Source: Flavobacterium sp. W4I14 (GTDB taxonomy: Bacteria; Bacteroidota; Bacteroidia; Sphingobacteriales; Sphingobacteriaceae). Taken from it: a stretch of 64,000 bases of DNA. A program made the position numbers and the translations under genes. The notes beneath the pieces were generated by a model that was not told the origin of the DNA, made no database searches, and was given only the letters and a program-made list of their open reading frames with translations. Shown here in pieces: positions 37,215-45,770 of the stretch (position 1 is the stretch's first letter; every line of letters begins with the position of its first letter). The stretch covers positions 2,604,001 to 2,668,000 of the forward strand of contig JAUSZU010000001.1 of the NCBI GenBank assembly GCA_030817875.1. The letters run 5' to 3'.

Positions 37215-39791
37215 TTAATCAGCAGAAGTGATCAAATAGGTCTCCCCTTTTTTAACATTGAGCTCATAAAGATAACTTGGCTTTAAATTGAGTGGCTGTA
37301 AGGCTGTTTTGCTATGGTTAAGGTATTGTGTTTCCACAACGTTTTCAATACCATCTGTTCGCTGGGCTGCATCCGAATTGTTAATCTTAATTTTCGTAAA
37401 TGTCCTGATTTTACATTTTCCGGTTCTGTTTGCTTTAATGAATGCCCTTTTGAGCATCCCGTTTGCCCATTGTATTGCTACACTGTAATCTCCTCTTGCT
37501 TTGATCCCATCTATTCTGCCCGATTGCCATGCATCAGGCAGTGCAGGGAGCAAAACCAATTCGCCATAATGGCTCTGCAGCAACATCTCTGTTATCCCGG
37601 CGGTAGCTCCAAAGTTACCATCGATCTGAAAGGGAGGATGTGCGTCAAAAAGATTTGGATATGCTCCACCACCGCTCATCTGCCCTTTCGGCGAAAGTGG
37701 ATCGATATAATTTAATGCCGATAGCAGTACCTGATAAGCATGATTACCGTCCTGCAGCCTGGCCCACCAGTTTGTTTTCCATGCCATAGACCAACCTGTA
37801 CTCACATCACCACGATGCAATAAAGACTGTTTTGCTGCTGATGAGAGTGCCGGATTTTCATAAACATTGATCTGTCCGGCAGGATAAAGTCCGTAAAGCT
37901 GAGAAATGTGCCTGTGTTGGTCTTTAGGATCATCCCAATCCTGAAACCATTCCTGTAGCTGTCCGTATTGCCCAATCTGATAAGGATATAACCTGGCTTT
38001 AGCCTGCTTAAGTTGTTCTGCAAAAGCAAAATCGTTTTTTAAAACCTGCGAGGCCTGTATGCACTGTTCAAAAAGTTCCCGGATAATCGACATATCCATT
38101 GTAGAGGCAATACTCAATTGATAGGCTTTCTCCTTTATTTTAACTACATTTTCGGGAGAAGTGGAAGGATTGGTAACCAGATAGCCCGTTTTAGGATCTG
38201 TTATTAACCATTCCAACATAAATTCTGCTGCACCTTTCATTAGAGGATAACCCGTTTTTTCCAAAAAAAGGGTATCATTGGTGTATAAGTAATGCTCAAA
38301 CAGATGGGTACATAGCCAGGCTCCAGCCATTGGCCAGCAGGTTTTTCTTGGCATCTCCCGTTCCTCTTTATCAAAGGCTCCAACTGGTGAGGTTTTGGCC
38401 CAGATATCCGAATTGTGATGCGCTACCCATCCTTTACTGATGTTATAATTAATCTTGGCTGTTGCTGCACCATTAACCGAAAGGTTTTTAATCAGGTTAA
38501 ATAAGGGCTCATTACATTCGGTAAGATTGGTATTTTCTGCCAGCCAGTAATTCATCTGCGTATTGATATTGGTGGTATAGTTACTGCCCCAGGGCGGCTG
38601 CACCAGATCATTCCAGAGGCCTTGCAGGTTCGTAGCCTGGCCTCCTTTTCTTGAGCTTGAAATTAGCAGGTACCTTCCATACTGATAATAGAGTGCCAGC
38701 AGATTTTGATCGGGAATCGATTTGTTCTTAAAATCCAGCAACCGCTCATTTGTCGGCAACTGGTCCGATTTCAGATCAGGATTTCCCAATTCAAATTTTA
38801 CCCGGTTAAAAAGGTTTTGATAATCGTTTATGTGATTTGAATAAATCTGCAAACTGCCTTTTTTAATGGCCTTGTTCATATTTGAACGCGTTTGTACCGA
38901 AGGATCTTTACCTGCTAACCCTGCCGACTTAGCAAAACCGTTAAAACTTGTTGCACCTGTTAGGTAGATCACCACTTCTGTTGCCTTGCTTACCGTTAAA
39001 ACAGAAGGAGTACTTTTCACGGTTCCACCAACATTTGCCACCTTCAGCCTGATCTGAAAATTCATTCCCTCTTTTTCATCGTACACCACTTGTTGCGGAT
39101 CATAATCTCTTGCTGCCACATATTTTGGCGCTTTACCGTTCAAAATCAACTGGTGTTGATCTGCGCTTGCAACAGTATATTTCAGTTTGCTCGTTAAACC
39201 AGCACTGAAGCTAATTGAATTTGCCTTATTTGCCGTTATTTTCATCACCAATACCTGATCGGGATAACTCATATAAGTCTGCCTGGTATAATTAATTCCA
39301 TCTAAGGTATATTTTACCAGCGATACCGCCTTAGCCAGATTAAGTTCGCGGTAGTAATTTGTAAAAGCCGTATTTTTATGGTCAAAATCCAAAAACAAAT
39401 CACCCATAGGGAGATATCTTGCAGAATATGGTCCCTGCATTTTGCTCCATAGCGACGTAGCTTTTAGATAATCACCTTCGAACATTGCTTTCCTTACCTG
39501 CGGTAGCAGACCCGGCCCATCAGGATTATTTCCAGGGTCAGGATAGCCAGACCATAGCGTATTTTCATTTAGCTGTAACCGTTCCCGCTGCACAGTTCCG
39601 AACACCATGGCACCCATTTTTCCGTTGCCTAGAGGAAGCGCCTCTTCCCAAACCCTGGCTGGTTGATTGTACCAAAGTTTTAACGGTCTGGAAGTATTTT
39701 CTTGAGCATTAACCCTGGTAACTCCAAGGCATATAAAGCATACAACTAACTTAAAAATCAAAACAATTCTTTTCTGAATAACAGTTTTCAT
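37215..39791 (-). CDS. GH95 alpha-L-fucosidase/galactosidase
   Basis: An 858-residue secreted GH95 enzyme (a start four codons upstream is also possible), signal peptide ending at RVNAQ. Conserved blocks: RVWEEALPLGNGKMGAMVFG, LNENTLWSGYPDPGNN, the NINTQMNYWLAENTNL motif with the two catalytic-site Asn residues, TNPSTSPENV and FQIDGNFGATAGITEMLLQS with the Asp base. GH95 inverting enzymes hydrolyse alpha-1,2-fucose, and some act on alpha-L-galactose. It lies upstream of the second SusC in the same direction, separated by a 562-base gap, so it probably has its own promoter. It complements the two retaining GH29 enzymes. Confidence 0.94.
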   Translation of the reverse strand: MKTVIQKRIVLIFKLVVCFICLGVTRVNAQENTSRPLKLWYNQPARVWEEALPLGNGKMGAMVFGTVQRERLQLNENTLWSGYPDPGNNPDGPGLLPQVRKAMFEGDYLKATSLWSKMQGPYSARYLPMGDLFLDFDHKNTAFTNYYRELNLAKAVSLVKYTLDGINYTRQTYMSYPDQVLVMKITANKANSISFSAGLTSKLKYTVASADQHQLILNGKAPKYVAARDYDPQQVVYDEKEGMNFQIRLKVANVGGTVKSTPSVLTVSKATEVVIYLTGATSFNGFAKSAGLAGKDPSVQTRSNMNKAIKKGSLQIYSNHINDYQNLFNRVKFELGNPDLKSDQLPTNERLLDFKNKSIPDQNLLALYYQYGRYLLISSSRKGGQATNLQGLWNDLVQPPWGSNYTTNINTQMNYWLAENTNLTECNEPLFNLIKNLSVNGAATAKINYNISKGWVAHHNSDIWAKTSPVGAFDKEEREMPRKTCWPMAGAWLCTHLFEHYLYTNDTLFLEKTGYPLMKGAAEFMLEWLITDPKTGYLVTNPSTSPENVVKIKEKAYQLSIASTMDMSIIRELFEQCIQASQVLKNDFAFAEQLKQAKARLYPYQIGQYGQLQEWFQDWDDPKDQHRHISQLYGLYPAGQINVYENPALSSAAKQSLLHRGDVSTGWSMAWKTNWWARLQDGNHAYQVLLSALNYIDPLSPKGQMSGGGAYPNLFDAHPPFQIDGNFGATAGITEMLLQSHYGELVLLPALPDAWQSGRIDGIKARGDYSVAIQWANGMLKRAFIKANRTGKCKIRTFTKIKINNSDAAQRTDGIENVVETQYLNHSKTALQPLNLKPSYLYELNVKKGETYLITSAD

Positions 39792-39803
39792 GTGGGATAT
39801 CAT

Positions 39804-40465
39804 AAATATTTGGTTAGCGTCGATTTATTGAGCTGATGCAAAAAATGAAAGTTTAATGCACCTGGTAAAACCATGGATTTAAACAAAATTCCCTACCTGC
39901 CAATAAGCCGCCTTTATATTTAATCTGCAACTAAGTGATAATTTATTGGGCTTTACTCTTCTAAATTATCCATTTAATCAACAAAATTGACATCAACTGG
40001 CAAGCTTACTTAAAAACCAGGCCAATTATGTTGAATCCTGCACATATGATTGGCTAATGAACATCTATCTAATATTAATCTGTATAAACCGTTTATAAAC
40101 CGATTGCTTTTTTTAAACCTGCCTACTAAAGACCCGCCGGAGCTAAACCACGATAAATGGCATCTGTAATCCATAAAGAAGGCGAAGCGTCGCAAACAGA
40201 AGGAATATCCATCAGTCCAGGGCTTTGTCAAACTATAAGTAAAATTTATTCCTTAACCAAAAAGGACGAACAGACGGATATTATCCGGAATATTCCCATC
40301 TTATCTGGCCAGATACCTACAGGTGAAATCATTACCTAAACACTGAAGGGATTGAGTGCCATAAATCAATGGTATTTAAAGAAAGAGAAAAGGGAGGAAA
40401 TTTCACCAGTGTGCTCAATGGTTCAAGCAATACTTGGCATAGCTGGTAAAACTGATCAGTGGGAA
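39804..40465. other. Gap without recognised genes
   Basis: About 660 AT-rich bases between the GH95 start and the terminator after the lyase gene at 40510. Two short frames (about 60-73 codons, one per strand) overlap each other and show no domain or signal features. The GH95 promoter should lie at the left end. I see no RNA gene or repeat. Confidence 0.4.
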
Positions 40466-40501
40466 TCAGAAAAGACAAACTGAACAGTTTGTCTTTTCTG
40501 A
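40466..40501 (-). terminator. Strong hairpin after the PF14099-type lyase gene
   Basis: Perfect 16-bp arms at 40466-40481 and 40486-40501 enclose a GAAC loop, starting 9 bases beyond the stop at 40510. On the minus strand the descending arm ends in GTCTTTTCTGATT, a moderate U-tract. It should end transcription of the lyase gene and shield the DNA downstream. Confidence 0.6.
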
Positions 40502-40509
40502 TATTAATG

Positions 40510-41304
40510 TTATTGCGCTACATCCGCGTAAGATGTACCGATTCTTATTTTTTTAACAAAATGTGTTACCTGTGAAGAATCACCTCCGTAAACTCCCCAC
40601 TTCGGATCACAGTAATCGACATCTAAAGTTCTGCAATATAACCGCTGACTACCGTTTGCAAGGGTTTGTTTAACGCCATTGTACCAGAATTCAATATAGC
40701 CAACAGCAGGATCTCTTGATACTTTCATCCGGATAACGAATTTAAGCCAGGTGTTTACGGCCAATGGGGTAGACCAAGGAACTGTGGCCACATGGTTATC
40801 GTCGAAATGCTGTAATTCAAGGTTTCCTGATTTGGTTCTGAGCATCAAAGGATGATTTTGTAGTGATCCGTCGGTTGGATAAGATTTCCATTGAAATATA
40901 GCCTCTGTCTTTAATGTTGTTGGCATATAAATTTTACTGGTCCAACCGATGTATATTTCATCTCCATCCTGTGCCTCGTAGTTTTTGGCGCCATGACCTT
41001 CAGTCCTGTGGCTGTTTGCAGGTTTAAGAAATTTCCAGGTTAGGGTACCCGTTTCATCATTTACAGTGGTTACCGTTCCTGTACCTTCAATGTTAACGTC
41101 TTTCCATACATTGGCTGATCCGTTGGAGGCATCACCATTAAAGAGCACAGACATGATTTGCACCCCTCCTGATGTAGTGTTTTGCTGCTGTACAGATTTG
41201 TCAATTTTTTCTACGGGCGTTTCTACCGTTGATTGTTTCTTGCAGCTATACTGCATCACAGTGGCACAGGCAAGCGCCAAAATTACTGGTTTAAATGTTC
41301 TCAT
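40510..41304 (-). CDS. Polysaccharide lyase lipoprotein, heparin lyase I / glucuronan lyase fold (PF14099-like)
   Basis: A 264-residue lipoprotein with signal ending VMQYSCKK (Cys about residue 21). The mature part reads as a jelly-roll lyase of the heparin lyase I type: GDEIYIGWTSKIYMP, EAIFQWKSYP, NHPLMLRTKSGNLELQHF, NTWLKFVIRMKVSRD, GYIEFWYNGVKQTL and YCDPKWGVYGGD. PL13, PL20 (glucuronan lyase) and related families share this fold. I cannot choose between them, but all cut uronate-containing chains. As a lipoprotein it probably makes the first cuts at the cell surface. It sits alone between GH95 and mobile DNA, and ends in a strong hairpin. Confidence 0.75.
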   Translation of the reverse strand: MRTFKPVILALACATVMQYSCKKQSTVETPVEKIDKSVQQQNTTSGGVQIMSVLFNGDASNGSANVWKDVNIEGTGTVTTVNDETGTLTWKFLKPANSHRTEGHGAKNYEAQDGDEIYIGWTSKIYMPTTLKTEAIFQWKSYPTDGSLQNHPLMLRTKSGNLELQHFDDNHVATVPWSTPLAVNTWLKFVIRMKVSRDPAVGYIEFWYNGVKQTLANGSQRLYCRTLDVDYCDPKWGVYGGDSSQVTHFVKKIRIGTSYADVAQ

Positions 41305-41400
41305 AAGGTTATTATTTTGGTTAGTAATACCTAAATTTAGTGCCTTATTTCAGTTCATTACTCTGCACTATAGGCTAATTACTCAGCTGGATTAGCACAT

Positions 41401-41535
41401 AAGAGAATCACGACTAGAAAATCAAAACATGAAAAGTCTATCACTATCAAAAAATTCATTGCATCTCTTGAAAAACATGGAACTATTATTCCTTTTGACA
41501 AAGCTGAAGCCGTATTAGAACTTGTTATGAATTAA
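41401..41535 (+). pseudogene. Fragment of a small protein gene
   Basis: An open frame without a start codon reads as a basic stretch followed by ITIKKFIASLEKHGTII and a short acidic helix ending ELVMN at TAA 41533-41535. This pattern (a helix, HGT, then an AEAVLEL helix) resembles small proteins seen near mobile elements in Bacteroidota, but I cannot name a family. The next 220 bases to the insertion sequence hold no clear gene. Confidence 0.25.
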
Positions 41536-41828
41536 GTGAGCTTACAGTTAAAATAGAACTTGATAAAATTACAGATATCAAAAAAGAAAAAATAAAGACA
41601 AAATTTAAGATGGTTGTCCTTACCCCATGGTTCTCGAACACCTGTTTAAAAGCAATTAAACCAGATTTTGCTCTGTAATTGGAGGTTTTATAAGGAAATG
41701 ACAAAAATAAGCCAGTAAGACTTCAAACACCATGAGCCAGACAAAAACCAGACAACATAGGATCAATACCAAAACTTGTGGAGGAATGGAAAAACGAATA
41801 GCTTTGCGTTTTACTATTTTCACTTTAT

Positions 41829-42194
41829 ATGACTTCCCCTGCCGCCTCTTTACTTAAGTTGTTCCTACCAGATTTTATACTAGCAAACTTTAATATTACC
41901 GGTGTCATTGAAGATCCAGACACCTTTCATATCCACCTTGAGGAAATCAATAACCTGCAGTCAGAACTTGAATCTATAAAAGTACATTCTAAGGGTTTCT
42001 TTCCTGAGATTACCGTTCAGGATTTCCCTGTACGTGGGCACAAGGTTTTTTATCATATCAAGCGTCGCCGATGGATTAATCCCCAAAGTAATGAGTTGAT
42101 TTATCGTAACTGGACTTTAATAGAAAAGGGAACGCGAATGACAGGGGAATTCGCGGCTTTTTTAAAAGAAATCAATCAATACAGCTCCGAATGA
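41829..42194 (+). CDS. ISAon1 transposase, first reading frame (N-terminal part)
   Basis: A 121-residue protein matching the ISAON1 N-terminal domain: LLKLFLPDFILANFNITGV, the HLEEINN segment, SKGFFPEITVQDFPVRG, then HIKRRRWINP and GTRMTGEFAAFLKEINQYSS. In this family the first frame is followed by a second, overlapping frame carrying the DDE catalytic domain, probably joined by frameshifting. The second frame continues in a different phase from about 42,190. Confidence 0.85.
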   Translation: MTSPAASLLKLFLPDFILANFNITGVIEDPDTFHIHLEEINNLQSELESIKVHSKGFFPEITVQDFPVRGHKVFYHIKRRRWINPQSNELIYRNWTLIEKGTRMTGEFAAFLKEINQYSSE

Positions 42195-43155
42195 TATCCA
42201 TACGATCAGTAAATTCTACGGTGTAGAGGGAAGGAAGCTACTCCGCCATTACCGCGACTATCTAAGCGAATTTAAATGCTGGGAGCAAAAGGGCCATGCA
42301 GATAGATGGCTGCTATCCGGATAACCTCGGCCGACATCTATCCATTGATGAAACCAGCCTGTCCCATGGGGAGCTTTATACCATCATCACCAACAAAGCA
42401 GCAAAAGGCAGAAAAGGGGCAATTGTAGCTGTTGTTGCAGGTACCAAAGCAGAAGTAGTTATTGCAGTGCTCAATAAGATACCAGAGAAAGAGCGCAAAA
42501 AAGTTCTGAAATTACACTGGATATGGCTGGGAACATGGAACTTATCGCTAAAAAATGTTTTCCAATGGCGGTACGGGTTACCGATCGTTTCCATGTTCAG
42601 AAACTAGCTACAGAAGCTGTGCAGGAAATCAGGATCAAGCATCGCTGGAATGCAATTGATATGGAAAACGATGCGATTGAAAGCGCTAGAAAAACCAATA
42701 AAGTATTTCGGGCTGAAGTATTTAGTAATGGTGATACGTTGAAACAGCTTCTCGCAAGGAGCAGGTATGTACTGTATAAAAAAGCCTTTGACTGGACGCC
42801 CAGTCAAAAAGAGCGGGCAGATTTGTTATTTGAAAGATATCCGGATCTCAAAATAGCCTATTCGTTGAGTATGGAACTCAGCCACATATTTGATAAAACC
42901 ACTGAAAAAGTATTTGGCCTGGCCAAATTAGCTAAATGGCATGAAAAAGTAAGACAGTCCGCCTTTAAGGCTTTCAATACGATTACCAGGTCAATTCAGA
43001 ATCACTATCCTACCATTCTAAACTATTTTGATAACAGATCTACAAATGCTTCTGCCGAATCTTTCAATGCCAAAATCAAAGCATTCAGATCCCAATTCCG
43101 AGGAGTGAAATGTATAAAATTTTTCCTATACAGGCTAACTCAACTGTATGCTTAA
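42189..43155 (+). pseudogene. ISAon1 transposase, second reading frame (catalytic part), with frameshifts
   Basis: Translated piecewise, this is an ISL3-like DDE transposase: ISKFYGVEGRKLLRHYRDYL, then LSIDETSLSHGELYTIITNK (first Asp), TLDMAGNMELIAKKCFP (second Asp), RVTDRFHVQKL, and the C-terminal ASAESFNAKIKAFRSQFRG (Glu). The frame breaks twice: near 42,311, where about two bases seem missing between DRWLL and YPDN, and near 42,515, where one A seems missing in the CTGAAATTACACTGG context. Two independent frameshifts make the transposase non-functional, although the terminal repeats are perfect. Confidence 0.8.
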
Positions 43156-43224
43156 AAAATGACTACTCCACAAGTTTTGGTATTGATCCCTTCAAAGCGG
43201 TTATTCAACGATTTGAAAATTTCC

Positions 43225-43264
43225 TAAAAAATAAAAAGCCCTTTAAGATATCTTAAAGGGCTTT
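43225..43264 (-). terminator. Perfect 30-bp palindrome with U-tract, minus strand
   Basis: Positions 43235-43264 are fully self-complementary (15-bp arms starting AAAGCCCTTTAAGAT). The A-rich run at 43225-43237 gives GGGCTTTTTATTTTTT on the minus strand, a typical intrinsic terminator. It sits at the left edge of dispersed repeat copy 2, as the hairpin at 1975-2016 does for copy 1. Confidence 0.6.
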
Positions 43265-43268
43265 CGGG

Positions 43269-43496
43269 TCGGCAAAGGTTCGGATAAGCAATAAATTCAT
43301 TGCTGATTTAAAGAGAATCGCAGAACTAGACACTAAAATGACAGAGTATGATGAGCTTGGTAAGTTGATGAAATTACGAAAAGAAAGAGAAAAATTAATT
43401 CCGAAAGTTGTAGATAAAAAGAAAAAAATCAGAGCGAAACGAAAATCAAGGAAAGTGATACTCAAGAAATGGATTATCAACATTTCGGATGAATAA
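43269..43496 (+). repeat. Dispersed repeat, copy 2 (possible small basic protein)
   Basis: This partner of 2023-2211 is the longer copy. One plus-strand frame stays open for 75 residues to TAA 43494-43496. It reads SAKVRISNKFIADLKRIAE, then a lysine/arginine-rich helix with KLMKLRKEREKL and KKKKIRAKRKSRK. No ATG precedes the conserved part; an internal ATG at 43338 would give about 52 residues. The opposite strand gives a hydrophobic frame in the same wobble phase. Both copies border AGTGGCC-type repeats, so this is probably mobile-element cargo or scar. Function unknown. Confidence 0.5.
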
Positions 43497-43519
43497 CTAT
43501 CTGGGGATTTATCCCAAAA

Positions 43520-43605
43520 TCGGCCACTTGTTTTTCTGCAAAGTGGCCACTTTTTTCGGTTTAGAATGACCACTTTTTTCGCTTAAAAGTGGTCACTCGG
43601 CTCAT
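43520..43605. repeat. Tandem AGTGGCC/GGCCACTT repeats (insertion sequence end?)
   Basis: Three to four degenerate units containing GGCCACTTTTTTCG or GACCACTTTTTTCG recur about every 22-24 bases from 43,523 to 43,600. A related GATTTTGGGATAAA segment adjoins on the minus strand. They match the words near 1,600 and 1,940. Spaced repeats of this kind resemble the multiple transposase-binding sites at IS21-type ends; no IstA/IstB gene remains nearby. Confidence 0.4.
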
Positions 43606-43931
43606 TTTAAGCGGTTTTAAGGCTTATTTAAAGACCACATGATTCAATGATTGTCTTTGTGCTCAAGGCAGCTTCAGCGGAGCGCTAAAGCGCTTAAAAT
43701 GATTTTTTTTTTAGAAAGAGTGTTACTGGAGTTTTTTGTCTGTCCGTTTTTGGATGTAATCTTTCCCCAGAACAGCTTTATTGACTGGATAATCATATCC
43801 GGGATGCCGTGGAGTGAAGTTTTGTGCGGATGGGAGGCAGAGCATTGGCAAAATTTCTTTTGCGGTGGTTCTGATAGGAATGGATATATTTGGGACTCTT
43901 CTAAAGATGTCCTGCTCAAAGTCGCGCTAAT

Positions 43932-44282
43932 CTACGGGTGTACAGTTTGGAACGGAATCCGCTGTCTACTATTGCCGAAATCCCCAGGCAATCTAAAGAA
44001 TGGAAAAATTGCTACCTCAGGTGGGCATTTCGGCAAAAATGGCCACACACTGTCTGTTTGATCACCAAAAAGATCCAGGCGTTCTAAACTACCGCTTGTA
44101 TTTTCATTTCCAGCAAGTACGTAGGCAATGCCCGAGTCCATATTCCTGTTCAGCCTGGCCATCCGCATTTCTTTCAGGTAGCTTCCCCGATAGTTCGCGG
44201 CCAACATGATCAGCGATGCACAGATCACCGCAATCAGAAAAGCAACAATTATCGAGAAATATAACGCCCCTGCCTTGAGCAT
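43932..44282 (-). pseudogene. Truncated pseudopilin-like membrane protein
   Basis: Starting at ATG 44282 the protein begins MLKAGALYFSIIVAFLIAVI, a single hydrophobic N-terminal helix like that of type II secretion/pilin-like proteins in Sphingobacteriaceae, then NYRGSYLKEMRMARLNRNMDSG and LERLDLFGDQTDSV. After about residue 75 the sequence turns into low-quality frame with no family look, so the gene was probably cut near 44,050 by the mobile DNA on its right. An upstream start (44303) is possible, but 44282 lies 4 bases after the stop of the small ORF at 44287 and fits an operon. Confidence 0.45.
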
Positions 44283-44286
44283 CTTA

Positions 44287-44415
44287 TTACCAATTATCTC
44301 CATCGTTGTTACGCAAAAGCCATATTTTATGCATCATATCATTTGCTATTGTTGTTCCTCCAACAATCAATATTTCAAATGGATCTCCTTTAACTGCACC
44401 TAATTGCCTTTGCAT
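44287..44415 (-). CDS. Short ORF upstream of the pseudopilin-like gene (uncertain)
   Basis: A 42-residue frame reads MQRQLGAVKGDPFEILIVGG, then TTIANDMMHKIWLLRNNDGD and NW. It ends 4 bases before the pseudopilin-like start, suggesting operon organisation. I do not recognise it. It may be the 3' end of a larger, decayed gene of the same secretion-related cluster. Confidence 0.3.
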   Translation of the reverse strand: MQRQLGAVKGDPFEILIVGGTTIANDMMHKIWLLRNNDGDNW

Positions 44416-44460
44416 TATTAAAAAAACCACAAACAATTGCCAATGACAATATCATTTTTT

Positions 44461-45369
44461 TCAGTTTACTGTTTTTTTAAGTTCAATTTTATCCATTCGC
44501 CCGATCATTTTTTTTATGGCGGTATCTTGCTCTGCCTGTTTTGCTTTCAATTGTGTATTTTCAACTTCTACTTTTTTAAGGGCTTTATCCTTATCAATTA
44601 AATGCAGTGTTAATTCCTCTATCTTTTGTTGCTGCAATCTTACCATTTCTCCTAATTCCAACCCATTTTCAGCAATTTCTTTAGCCGTTGGCATACCAGG
44701 CAAATGTTTATTCATTTTAATATAACTTTCTAACCCTTCCAACGTTCCAACATTGTAACGTTCTTCAAAAACATAATCAGGCCAATTGCCTGCTTCTACT
44801 TTTATTTCACGGGCCCTGATCTTACCATTCACAGCAAGTTTTTCATTTGGAGTTGAGGTTCCTAAACCAACATTCCCTGATTCATCTGTCATCATTATCG
44901 GCACAATATTAATGGATGAGGAGATATCTGTACCGGTGGGCACAGTAGACCGAATTGTAATATCTATAAAACGCTCATTGATACCGTTACCAAAAGAAAA
45001 AGAAGTAACAGCAAATGAAGTGTATTCACTTTGAGATGGCGCAATATAAAAATCAATATTAGTCCCATTTTTATACGCTTTTAACTTTAGTCTACTCTGA
45101 GAATAGCTGCCTAAGCTAATTTGTTTAACACTTATACCATCCCTATTTGAAATATAATAGGTAGTTTCACCATTAGAATCAGAAAACCAAGATCCTCCGA
45201 ATATTTTGACAATAATTTTTTGAGAATTTGAATAAGAGTTATCGTCAAAGACTAAGCTGCCCAAGTATGCATAATAAGAGCCTGGCACATTTACTACTTG
45301 AACCGGAGTTTGGCTATTTGAGACCAAATAGAAAAACAAGCCAATAATGGACAGTATTATTTTTTTCAT
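44461..45369 (-). CDS. Secreted tail-fibre-like protein with C-terminal coiled coil
   Basis: A 302-residue exported protein, taken from ATG 45369 (an alternative ATG at 45381 follows from a tandem copy of ATAATGAAAAAA). Signal peptide ends LVSNSQ. The middle is beta-rich. NVGLGTSTPNEKLAVNGKIRAREIKV is the common phage-tail/adhesin collar motif. The C-terminal ESYIKMNKHLPGMPTAKEI block leads into a coiled coil from about 230 (EMVRLQQQKIEELTLHLIDK). Such proteins are frequent and multicopy in Pedobacter and may be surface or tail-spike-like. A decayed paralogue lies directly upstream. Confidence 0.7.
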   Translation of the reverse strand: MKKIILSIIGLFFYLVSNSQTPVQVVNVPGSYYAYLGSLVFDDNSYSNSQKIIVKIFGGSWFSDSNGETTYYISNRDGISVKQISLGSYSQSRLKLKAYKNGTNIDFYIAPSQSEYTSFAVTSFSFGNGINERFIDITIRSTVPTGTDISSSINIVPIMMTDESGNVGLGTSTPNEKLAVNGKIRAREIKVEAGNWPDYVFEERYNVGTLEGLESYIKMNKHLPGMPTAKEIAENGLELGEMVRLQQQKIEELTLHLIDKDKALKKVEVENTQLKAKQAEQDTAIKKMIGRMDKIELKKTVN

Positions 45370-45381
45370 TATTTTTTTCAT

Positions 45382-45626
45382 TATTTTTTTATTAATAAGT
45401 GCCTTTAATTGCCGGTAATAGTTTTTCAATTCCCCCATCTGTACCTGCCGCTCCTTGATCGTCTGAGTTACCTTTTCAATCGTTTTGTCCTTTTCGATTA
45501 AGTGCAAAGTTCTGTTGCAGCCTGAGCATTTCACTAACGGCTATTCCATTGGTTTAAACTTCTTTGGCAGAGGGCATTTCTGGCAAATCTTTATTCGTTT
45601 TAATATAGCTTTCCAATCCTTTTAAC
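45382..45626 (-). pseudogene. Remnant of a second tail-fibre-like gene
   Basis: The minus strand here reads KGLESYIKTNKDLPEMPSAK, then EV and a stop, then SEMLRLQQ, a frameshift, and HLIEKDKTIEKVTQTIKERQ. This parallels the C-terminus of the intact gene at 44461 (GLESYIKMNKHLPGMPTAKE, MVRLQQQ, HLIDKDKALKKVE). It is the decayed 3' end of a tandem paralogue, and its coiled-coil part is still in frame with the intact gene. Confidence 0.6.
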
Positions 45627-45770
45627 CTAACTTAAAAGTGTCTGAATGTATTAATTGGATAAGATCAACTGTACATTAATTTAAAGATTCTGCTAATGGA
45701 ATGCTTTGAAATCGAGAAGTCCCAAAATGCTTCAGAGGCGTTAATTGCAATTTGTTCCGCAATGACTATT

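Larger units (their letters stand above)
41760..43189 (+). mobile_element. ISAon1-type insertion sequence with perfect 24-bp terminal inverted repeats
   Basis: The left end at 41760-41783 starts GGATCAATACCAAAACTTGT. Its exact reverse complement, 24 bp, lies at 43166-43189. The element is 1430 bp and encloses a two-part transposase reading frame. No target-site duplication is evident from the bases just outside the repeats. The ends are intact, but the second reading frame is broken, so it could move only if helped in trans. Confidence 0.85.

Noticed and set aside
43651..44061. 136-codon plus-strand frame
   Set aside because: Cysteine- and tryptophan-rich random composition in a scar region, with no homologous feel; overlapped by frames on the other strand.
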